Shown piece by piece: positions 1-6,000 of a stretch of 6,237 nt of DNA (position 1 is the first letter of the stretch; each line of letters begins with the position of its first letter). The DNA comes from Synergistaceae bacterium (lineage in GTDB: Bacteria > Synergistota > Synergistia > Synergistales > Aminobacteriaceae): the NCBI GenBank assembly GCA_017448375.1, contig JAFSLR010000106.1, positions 1 to 6,237 on the forward strand, written 5' to 3'. Position numbers and translations under genes: made by a program. Under the pieces are notes generated by a model. It saw nothing but the letters and a program-made list of their open reading frames with translations. It was not told the DNA's origin and did not search any database.

Positions 1-832
1 AGACTACGATTTTGACGCGCTCGAATCCTTCATGATTGAGACGGTAGCGCATTTCACGTACAAGTTCAGCCGTAACGCCTCCCCTTTCGCCAGGAGTGTC
101 GAGCCTCACAGCACCGAGTCTTTCACCCATAGCGTGAGCGAGCCTCAAAGCCTCTTCGCATTCGTCGTGATAAGTGTCAACAAGAAACGTACGCCCGACT
201 TCCGGGGGCATTGCTGCGTCATATGCTTCTGCGAGTTTGAGAGTGTCGCCCATGATGAGGACTGCGGCATGAGGGACAGTTCCTGAAGGTTCACGGCCTG
301 CGAGTTTTGCGCCGAGAATGCAGCTTGCGGCCGAACACCCTCCGAACTGAACGGCTACGGACTCCATTACGGGAGCGATTGCGGGGTGAATGTGGCGTGC
401 TCCGAAAACAAGTACGGGCTTTCCTCCGGCGGCATTGACGCATTCACGTGCGGCGGTTGCCCAAGCCGATGAGCTTGCGAGGAGTCCGAGTAAATTCGTC
501 TCATGGTAACCGAATGCACCGTAAGCACCTGTGATTCTCATGACGACTTCTTTCGGGGAAAAATATTCTCCTTCTGGCAATGCTTCGATTGTTACGGGGG
601 AATCCTTAAGGAGCTCTAATACCTCACCGAGTCCCGCGAACATTCCGGTTGTGCGTGTGAAAATTTCCGCTGTAACTTCTGTGTCGAGTTTGCTTACGGA
701 AGATAATATATCGCGTGTGTTGATGAAATATATATCTGTTGTAGCACCTGATTTGATTTCGTCATGAGAGGCACTGCGGAGTCTTTTGGGATTAACCTTC
801 AGGGCTGTTACATCTCTGAGGGAATTTAACAC
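1..832 (-). CDS. Nicotinate phosphoribosyltransferase, 3' end beyond the window
   Basis: This enzyme joins nicotinate to PRPP to give nicotinate mononucleotide in the Preiss-Handler route to NAD, in the cytoplasm. I translated 277 residues without a stop. Visible family motifs are TTDIYF (31-36, substrate-binding TDxY), VFGARHIHP (142-150), GTVPHA (184-189), LVDTYHD (217-223) and RLDTPGERGG (243-252). His188 in GTVPHA aligns with the histidine that is phosphorylated in this family. The pattern resembles the short, about 390-residue archaeal/bacterial type, so roughly 110 C-terminal residues should lie outside the window. The start is GTG at 832: AGGAG lies 10 bases upstream, and the next in-frame ATG (residue 64) would cut off the TDxY motif. 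The gene begins 22 bases after the secG stop, so the two are probably co-transcribed. A quinolinate phosphoribosyltransferase is the nearest alternative, but the motifs favour nicotinate. No frameshift was seen. Confidence 0.88.
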   Translation of the reverse strand, partial: MLNSLRDVTALKVNPKRLRSASHDEIKSGATTDIYFINTRDILSSVSKLDTEVTAEIFTRTTGMFAGLGEVLELLKDSPVTIEALPEGEYFSPKEVVMRITGAYGAFGYHETNLLGLLASSSAWATAARECVNAAGGKPVLVFGARHIHPAIAPVMESVAVQFGGCSAASCILGAKLAGREPSGTVPHAAVLIMGDTLKLAEAYDAAMPPEVGRTFLVDTYHDECEEALRLAHAMGERLGAVRLDTPGERGGVTAELVREMRYRLNHEGFERVKIVV

Positions 833-842
833 TGTTTGATTT

Positions 843-847
843 CTCCT
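843..847 (-). promoter_or_regulatory. Ribosome binding site supporting the GTG start at 832
   Basis: The minus strand reads AGGAG in the 22-base gap between the secG stop and the GTG, with 10 bases of spacing. No ATG or TTG is better placed, so this site decides the start of the nicotinate phosphoribosyltransferase. Confidence 0.7.
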
Positions 848-854
848 TTGCGTA

Positions 855-1076
855 TTAGTTCAGGAATACGATGAAGAATGATGTTACCATGAAGATTACT
901 GCGAGTATGATTGTGAGTTTCGTGAGGCCGGTGAATCTCTGCCACTGCCCTGTGTCAGCCTGAGTTCCTCCGCCGAAAACGCCTGAGAATCCGCCCTGTT
1001 TGCGCTGCTGAATGAGGACCGCGAAAATCATCATGACTGAAACGACGATATGAATTAATGCCAATAATGTACGCAT
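855..1076 (-). CDS. secG: Preprotein translocase subunit SecG
   Basis: SecG is the small accessory subunit of the SecYEG channel in the cytoplasmic membrane and helps SecA-driven export. The 73-residue product has the family's usual length and hairpin layout. A first membrane helix spans about residues 3-21, followed by the conserved cytoplasmic stretch VLIQQRKQGGFSGVFGGG at about 20-37, with its typical Gln-Gln-Arg/Lys and Gly-rich parts. A second helix spans about 51-71. The ATG is preceded by AGGAGGAGT (1086-1094), a strong ribosome binding site. The gene is the first of a probable two-gene unit with the nicotinate phosphoribosyltransferase 22 bases downstream, and a tRNA terminator lies upstream, so it needs its own promoter (candidate at 1126-1155). 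Nothing about it is unusual. Confidence 0.95.
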   Translation of the reverse strand: MRTLLALIHIVVSVMMIFAVLIQQRKQGGFSGVFGGGTQADTGQWQRFTGLTKLTIILAVIFMVTSFFIVFLN

Positions 1077-1125
1077 AAAAATTTTACTCCTCCTGTTTCA
1101 TATTACTGGGGTTAAAACGGGATAA

Positions 1126-1155
1126 AGTATATAACAATGACGGCTGAAAATACAA
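1126..1155 (-). promoter_or_regulatory. Candidate sigma-70-type promoter of secG
   Basis: On the minus strand TTGTAT (1150-1155) and TATACT (1126-1131) are separated by 18 bases. The -10 box matches 5 of 6 consensus bases; the -35 box matches only TTG. It lies after the tRNA terminator and gives a leader of about 40 bases before the ATG, which is where a promoter is needed. Confidence 0.45.
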
Positions 1156-1167
1156 ACGCTGAAGTAC

Positions 1168-1197
1168 AAAAAAGACCCCGTGAATGTTCACAGAGCC
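1168..1197 (-). terminator. Intrinsic terminator after tRNA-Gly
   Basis: The minus strand forms a stem of about 10 base pairs, including G-U pairs, from the arms at 1187-1197 and 1174-1184 around a very short loop of about 4 bases. The core is GTGAA/TTCAC. Six T residues follow (1173-1168). It starts 21 bases after the tRNA 3' end, so it probably ends the tRNA transcript and insulates secG. The plus strand has only a short T run on the other side, so activity in that direction is doubtful. Confidence 0.75.
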
Positions 1198-1218
1198 TTT
1201 TATGATTTCGATTATGAG

Positions 1219-1290
1219 AGCGGATGACGGGATTCGAACCCGCAACATTCAGCTTGGGAAGCTGACGCTCTACCGTTGAACTACATCCGC
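1219..1290 (-). tRNA. tRNA-Gly, anticodon CCC
   Basis: The 72 bases fold into a full cloverleaf. The acceptor stem GCGGATG/CATCCGC pairs over all 7 positions. The D stem is GTTC/GAGC with a 7-base loop containing GG. The anticodon stem TCAGC/GCTGA closes the loop TTCCCAA, giving anticodon CCC, which reads GGG. The variable loop has 5 bases, and the T stem GCGGG/CCCGT encloses TTCGAAT. The discriminator base is U, as is usual for bacterial tRNA-Gly. CCA is not encoded (the next bases are CT), so it must be added by tRNA nucleotidyltransferase. The gene stands alone between its own candidate promoter and terminator, and no phage or integrase gene adjoins it. Confidence 0.96.
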
Positions 1291-1327
1291 ATGATGTGCT
1301 TTACATCAGCAAAACTTGACGGGAGAA

Positions 1328-1356
1328 ATTTTAGCGCATGATTAATTTTTCCGCAA
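1328..1356 (-). promoter_or_regulatory. Candidate promoter of tRNA-Gly
   Basis: On the minus strand TTGCGG (1351-1356) and TAAAAT (1328-1333) are spaced by 17 bases. The -10 box matches 5 of 6 consensus bases and the -35 box 3 of 6. Transcription would begin near 1320, about 30 bases before the mature tRNA. The pgsA terminator lies just upstream, so an independent promoter is expected here. Confidence 0.5.
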
Positions 1357-1382
1357 GCATATAATAAGATTCTCAGGTTGAT

Positions 1383-1420
1383 AAAAAAAATTCCCCTTCT
1401 GAATCTCTCAGACAGGGGAA
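1383..1420 (-). terminator. Intrinsic terminator after pgsA
   Basis: The minus strand has TTCCCCT and TCTGA (with one unpaired G between them) pairing with TCAGA and AGGGGAA. This gives about 12 base pairs around a GAGAT loop, followed at once by eight T residues (1390-1383). It begins 15 bases after the pgsA stop codon and closes the cbpA-pgsA unit. Confidence 0.88.
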
Positions 1421-1435
1421 ATCTTATCTCATTTC

Positions 1436-1996
1436 TTACCCCGTTATAATACTGCTTCCCTTTATTAGGTAATCCATTCCAGACCACACCGTCAATATCA
1501 TCGCTACCCACATCAACACCATTCCGCCGGGAATATTCAGTATCAGCATGATTAGCGCGATAATCTGGCACACCGTCTTTAGCTTTCCTCCTTTTGACGC
1601 GGCAATCACTACGCCTTCAGCAGCAGCAACGAGCCTCAATCCCGTAACAATAAACTCACGGGTTATGATTACCATCACAATCCACGCCGGAAGCCTGTCA
1701 AGCTCAATTAACGCAAGCATGGCCGCAATCACCAACACTTTGTCAGCAAGCGGATCAATGAATTTGCCCAATGTCGTAACAAGTTTGTACTTCCTCGCTA
1801 TATACCCGTCAAAAGCATCCGTTATTGACGCAACAATGAACACTGCCGCCGCAATCGCATCTCCCCAGCTCAGTTCGGGAAGCTCAGAGCATACTGGGGT
1901 GTGTATCCTCAGAGACAGGAACAGCAGCACTAACGGCGCAAGGAATACACGTATAAGGCTCAATGTGTTCGGAACGTTGAAGATTTTTGACTTCAT
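1436..1996 (-). CDS. pgsA: CDP-diacylglycerol-glycerol-3-phosphate 3-phosphatidyltransferase
   Basis: PgsA transfers the phosphatidyl group from CDP-diacylglycerol to glycerol 3-phosphate. This makes phosphatidylglycerophosphate, the committed step to phosphatidylglycerol and cardiolipin, in the cytoplasmic membrane. The 186-residue length is typical. The N-terminus NVPNTLSLIRVFLAPLVL (7-24) is characteristic of PgsA. The CDP-alcohol phosphotransferase signature is complete: Asp60, Asp63-Gly64, Ala67-Arg68, Gly77, Asp81 and Asp85, the last aspartates serving as metal and catalytic residues. Hydrophobic segments lie at about 13-29, 47-62, 86-98, 104-125 and 144-176. TREFIVTGLR (112-121) is another PgsA-like stretch, which argues against phosphatidylserine or cardiolipin synthases of the same fold. 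The gene starts 40 bases after the chaperone gene's stop and ends just before a terminator, so it is the last gene of that operon. Confidence 0.95.
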   Translation of the reverse strand: MKSKIFNVPNTLSLIRVFLAPLVLLFLSLRIHTPVCSELPELSWGDAIAAAVFIVASITDAFDGYIARKYKLVTTLGKFIDPLADKVLVIAAMLALIELDRLPAWIVMVIITREFIVTGLRLVAAAEGVVIAASKGGKLKTVCQIIALIMLILNIPGGMVLMWVAMILTVWSGMDYLIKGSSIITG

Positions 1997-2002
1997 ATTT
2001 TT

Positions 2003-2011
2003 ATCACCTCC
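2003..2011 (-). promoter_or_regulatory. Extended ribosome binding site of pgsA
   Basis: GGAGGTGAT on the minus strand is a nine-base match to the complement of the 16S rRNA 3' end, six bases before the ATG at 1996. It fixes the pgsA start and predicts strong translation within the two-gene unit. Confidence 0.85.
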
Positions 2012-2036
2012 GGGAGTTGCTGAAATTATAGCCCGT

Positions 2037-2933
2037 TTACCCTTCTTGCGCTATCTTCTGCCACAATTCCTTCTGCTTCGCGCTCAAATGTCGCGGAATC
2101 TCTATTCTCACCCTCACAAATAAATCCCCGTTAGTGCCGTCTCTCTTTGGCATACCCTTGCCGCGTAACCTCAATTTCTGTCCGTCCTGTATTCCCGGGG
2201 GCATTTTCACCGCAACTTCCCCCGTTAAAGTCCCGACCGCCAAATCTTTACCCAACACTGCGTCGTAAACAGGCACTTTCACTTCACGGGTTAAATCATA
2301 TCCGTTAAGCTCATATACAGGGTCAGGCGATATGTGTATAGTGAGGTGTAAATCTCCTCCCATTTCGGATTTTCCGCGCAAGGTTAATTTTGTGCCTTCA
2401 GTTATGCCTTTGGGAATGTTCACGCTCTGTGTACGGTTTCCGATTTTCAGGCTGAATTTTCCCGCCTTGAATGCTTCCTCAAGTGTTAAGGTTATTTCCG
2501 CATTGCTGTCTTTTGAGACTGGATGATGATAGCCCGATGAGCCGAAATTCCCTGAGCCTGAAGAGCCGAAAAGATCCCCCAATCCACCGAATCCCCCTGA
2601 ACCCCCGAATAATGTCTGGAAGAAATCGCTGAAGTTCCCGCCGAACTCAACACGCTGATAACCCCCAGATGAACCCCAGCCCGGAGGAGGCGTGAAATCT
2701 TGTCCCTGCTGCCAGTTCATTCCGAGTGTGTCATATTTTTCGCGCTTGTCGGGGTCTTTAAGGACTTCGTACGCTTCGTTAATCTCCTTGTATTTTTCCT
2801 CTGCTCCGGCTTCTTTGTTTATGTCGGGGTGATATTGCTTGGCGAGTTTCCGATATGCTTTCCTTATGTCGTCTGTTTTTGCGTCTCTCGAAACCCCTAG
2901 AATTTTATAGTAATCTTTATATTGCATCGTCAA
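2037..2933 (-). CDS. cbpA: CbpA/DnaJ-type co-chaperone (class B J-domain protein)
   Basis: J-domain co-chaperones deliver unfolded clients to DnaK and stimulate its ATPase in the cytoplasm. The 298-residue product has a J domain at about residues 6-70 with the essential His35-Pro36-Asp37. A Gly/Phe-rich segment follows at about 84-135 (blocks such as GGSGGFGGLGDLFGSSG). Two C-terminal client-binding beta domains span about 143-215 and 216-290, with MPPGIQDGQKLRLRGKGMP (244-262) as a typical core. There is no zinc-finger domain and no cysteine at all, so it is CbpA-like rather than canonical DnaJ; E. coli CbpA has a very similar length. The start is uncertain between TTG at 2933 and ATG at 2927; I list the TTG because of ribosome-binding-site spacing. 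The gene leads an operon with pgsA. No CIRCE operator was found upstream. The symbol denotes the subfamily, not proven orthology. Confidence 0.9.
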   Translation of the reverse strand: MTMQYKDYYKILGVSRDAKTDDIRKAYRKLAKQYHPDINKEAGAEEKYKEINEAYEVLKDPDKREKYDTLGMNWQQGQDFTPPPGWGSSGGYQRVEFGGNFSDFFQTLFGGSGGFGGLGDLFGSSGSGNFGSSGYHHPVSKDSNAEITLTLEEAFKAGKFSLKIGNRTQSVNIPKGITEGTKLTLRGKSEMGGDLHLTIHISPDPVYELNGYDLTREVKVPVYDAVLGKDLAVGTLTGEVAVKMPPGIQDGQKLRLRGKGMPKRDGTNGDLFVRVRIEIPRHLSAKQKELWQKIAQEG

Positions 2934-2939
2934 TTAACA

Positions 2940-2945
2940 TCTCCT
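2940..2945 (-). promoter_or_regulatory. Ribosome binding site bearing on the chaperone start
   Basis: AGGAGA on the minus strand leaves 7 bases from its AGGAG core to the TTG at 2933 but 13 to the ATG at 2927. An in-frame TAA directly precedes the TTG, so no start further upstream is possible. Spacing favours TTG and codon preference favours ATG; the proteins differ by two residues. Confidence 0.6.
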
Positions 2946-2959
2946 TTTTTCACTGACTA

Positions 2960-2987
2960 ATTTTAACCTTGACTTTTTATTTTGCAA
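2960..2987 (-). promoter_or_regulatory. Candidate promoter of the cbpA-pgsA operon
   Basis: On the minus strand TTGCAA (2982-2987) and TAAAAT (2960-2965) are separated by 16 bases, matching 4 of 6 and 5 of 6 consensus positions. It lies just after the terminator of the surface-protein gene and about 27 bases before the coding region. It looks like a housekeeping-sigma promoter; I see no heat-shock-sigma or CIRCE signature. Confidence 0.55.
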
Positions 2988-2999
2988 CTGTTGAATAAA

Positions 3000-3031
3000 A
3001 ATAGAGCCTCCCAATTTGAGGAAGCCCTATT
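3000..3031 (-). terminator. Intrinsic terminator after the surface-protein gene
   Basis: A 12-base-pair stem, with G-U pairs when transcribed from the minus strand, forms from 3020-3031 and 3000-3011 around the 8-base loop TCAAATTG. The minus-strand tail reads TTTATTC after two further T residues in the stem. The plus strand also has a T run at 3034-3038, so weak bidirectional use is possible. It lies about 40 bases after the stop at 3071. Confidence 0.72.
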
Positions 3032-3039
3032 GATTTTTG

Positions 3040-3095
3040 ATGTTTCGATTTTCGACTGGCCGTAACGCTATTAATGTTTCGATTTCCGTCCGGCC
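3040..3095 (-). repeat. Decayed direct duplication spanning the surface-protein stop codon
   Basis: Bases 3040-3061 and 3074-3095 match at 19 of 22 positions with an offset of 34. The right copy codes for the last residues Ala-Gly-Arg-Lys-Ser-Lys-His of the surface protein. The left copy lies after the stop and, read in its own frame, still spells Ala-Ser-Arg-Lys-Ser-Lys-His. The offset is not a multiple of three, so the left copy is not read. It looks like a relic of a short tandem duplication. Confidence 0.65.
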
Positions 3096-6000
3096 ATGAA
3101 GATTAAAGCTATTGCAGGAAGTATTACCCCGAATGCCTCACAGCCTCCGCCGCCGCTAGAACCCTTTGCACCCGTCTGGTTGCCAGTGTTCCCCGTATTG
3201 CCCTGAGTCCCTGTTTTAGTGCCGTTACTCTGTGATGAACCCGGCTTCACCGCCATTACGACAGAACCGTAAATCTTTCCGTCATTCCCCGTTCCATCAG
3301 GCACAATAAGAAGGTTACCCTCTGAGCTCTTCACGATCTGCGGGCCGTCATTCACTCCCAACGCCGTAACGTTCGCCAAGTATGCTGTGAGTTCCGCGTT
3401 TATTCCTCGTCCGCCGTCAGCAGTCGTCAGCTTCAACGCTCCAGCCGTAATCGCCTCAGAAGCCTTCACTCCACCAGTACCGATTATCGGCCATGAAGAA
3501 TTTACGCCCTTGAAGTCAATCCTAAGCTCCGAGAATATCTCATCAGCAAGAGTCCCAGATATTGACGGGAACATTCCAGACTCGCTCCCTGATACATTCT
3601 TCCCAGACATGTCATAGCCTAATATACCCTGCAATTCCGCGCCGCTGAATGTCCATGAGTATGTCAGAGGGAATATATCCCCTTCCTTTAAGCCCTCAAA
3701 GTTCACGTTCACTCCCGCTTTGCCCGGTGCTAACGTGTAACCGTCAGATGCCGTGTAGCTCTTCACCGTGTCAAACGTCAACGCCGCATTCGTCAAATCC
3801 GTAATCTGTCTGGCCGTTATATTCCCCCAGATGTTCGCAAAACTCGACTGGAATGATGACGAACTCACCATAGATGAGCTCACGTCCGCAAGCTGTAACG
3901 ATATGTCATACTCCGTAAGCTGCTGAACATATCCCTGCAAGTAATCCATTATCTCAGGCGATGTATTCAGATAACTGTACGTGTATTCCGTAACCTTTAT
4001 CGGCTTCTGGTCTGAAACACGTTCACCCGAAAGATTTCCCCTTATTGTTGAGGCCGTAATCGTTACATAGGTTTCGCCCGGCGTGAAACTCAATACCGTT
4101 ATGTCGCCCGTGTCCTTGTTGATACGGATTATGTTGGGCTTGTCGCTCGTCCACTCTACAGGCTCTTCATCTGTACCGTTTCCGCCCAAAGCTGTACGCC
4201 CGTTAGTGTAGTAGATTTTTGCTATGAGACTTGCTGTCTGCCCGACACGCCGTAAGTTGTTGGGTATTCCGCTTATCTCAAGACTCGAAATCGTGTAGGA
4301 CGCTGTTTCCCTGTCCTCTGAGCTTGCCCGCGTACCGTCAAAGAAACATGCTCCGACATCAAGCGCAATCTGTGAACCCTGTGATATTCTCGCCACTCCG
4401 CGTTCGTCCGTCGTCGGGAACATTCCGCGCCTCGTGTAAGGTATGATGTTCGTTGCACGGTCAATAAGTGGCAGTGCAGCATCTTCACTCAGCATTAACG
4501 TCATCAGTCTTGTACGGCTTGAAAGTGTGCTCCCCAAATAAGGCGGTATGTTGCTTCCCAAGTCTGTGCGTTCGTTTACGGCTAATGTGTTGTTGCTGAA
4601 GAATGTTGAACGTGTCCAGCTCTTATTCGGGTAAGCTGTCCTGTCGGTGTCATTTCGTGTCTCGGAGTAGAAGTCAGTAACTCCCGTTCCAGTTCCGTAA
4701 ACACCGATTCGGTTGTATCCGCCTGATGAAATATTCCCGTCAGACCAGATGTCGTATGTTCCTTCGTCAGTGTTCCCGACCATTATCGTACCTGAAAGCT
4801 GAAGTTTGCTTCCGTCTCCGAGATATATAGCTCCGCCCTTGTACTGTGAGCCGTTCACAGAGAATGTACAGCTTTTGACGATTGTAGTTTTCTCGCAGTG
4901 AACAGAGAGTCCGCCGCCGCCTGATGAACCTTCTGCACCGTCATCAATATGATTGTCGTAGAATGTGCAGTTTACGATCTCTACATCTTCATTCTGAATC
5001 GGCTCAGCTGCTATGTATGCTCCGCCGCCTTCACCCGTATTCCCGGCAAGTACCAGCCTGTTTCCGCTGAATGTGCAGCTTGTGATTGTCGCGTCATTAG
5101 CCACAACGTATAATCCTCCGCCGTTCCCCTCAACACCTGACGTGCTGTTTTCCTCAAGCATTGTTGATGTCATCGTGAACTTTGAGTAATTGCTGGGGTT
5201 GTCGCTGTTCTGGTTGAAGTAAATTGCACCGCCCGATCTCTGGCTCTTGTTCTCACGGAGGAAACACAACGTTATGTTGACTGTTCCTTGAGCGTAGATT
5301 GCGCCTCCGTCAAGTTTGGAGCTTGTGTTGTTCCTGAAGGTTGATGATGTTATTGACGATGTGCAATACCCTGCAAGTGTTACCGCTCCGCCGTTGCCCG
5401 AAGAAGTTGTGTTTGTCGCAAAATATGAGTTCGTTATGCTCACCTGCGAGGCTTCAGCGTATAATGCTCCTCCGCCCTGAACCGCTGAGTTTCCCGTGAA
5501 GATTGAGTCTGTTACGGTCATTTCTCCGGCGTAAGAATATCCGGCTCCCCCGCCTTGTTCGGCAGTGTTGTCCGTGAACGTTGACTGTGTCAGAGTGAGT
5601 TCACCCAGAGAATATAACGCTCCGCCTCCCTGATGATTCCCCGTTCCTGTGCTTGAGTTCGCACCGCTAACGCCGAAATCCGAGCTTACAGAGACGATAT
5701 GAGCCGCCCAGACTGCACCGCCTGACCCTTCGGAAGTCTGGTTGCTTATGGATGAATTGTTCAGCGTAATCTTTGAGTTGTAAGAGGCCGCGAATCCTCC
5801 GCCTAATTTCGCTTTGTTCTCAACAGTTACAGAGTAGCCGTCAAAAATTATGTCCGAAGAATACGTACATAATGCCCCGCCGTAAGACGCTGCCTCGTTC
5901 CCGTCAAAAGTATAATTCCGCGAGCTTCCGAGAGTTGTTGATGACGCTGACGTACCACCGATATATATTGCGCCTCCGCTGCCTGTTGAAGTTGACGTTG

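Noticed and set aside
32..767. Two plus-strand open frames at 32-286 and 531-767
   Set aside because: They are antisense to the nicotinate phosphoribosyltransferase, whose motifs run unbroken through both stretches.
1219..1290. tRNA-Gly as an attachment site of an integrated element
   Set aside because: No integrase, phage gene or second copy of the tRNA 3' end is seen; the flanking genes are ordinary housekeeping genes.
1291..1307. Small inverted repeat GATGT/ACATC next to the tRNA 5' end
   Set aside because: It has only five base pairs, lacks a T tract and is weak; it may be chance or part of the tRNA leader.
1548..2123. Plus-strand open frame of 191 codons
   Set aside because: It lies antisense across pgsA and the end of the chaperone gene, resembles no protein family, and both minus-strand genes have clear catalytic or domain motifs.
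2934..2999. CIRCE operator or heat-shock-sigma promoter ahead of the chaperone gene
   Set aside because: Neither the TTAGCACTC/GAGTGCTAA inverted repeat nor a sigma-32-like pair of boxes is present; only a housekeeping-type promoter is visible.
3058..3095. GGCCG/CGGCC inverted repeat around the surface-protein stop
   Set aside because: The arms are five bases with a loop of 28 bases; the better explanation for the similarity here is the direct duplication.
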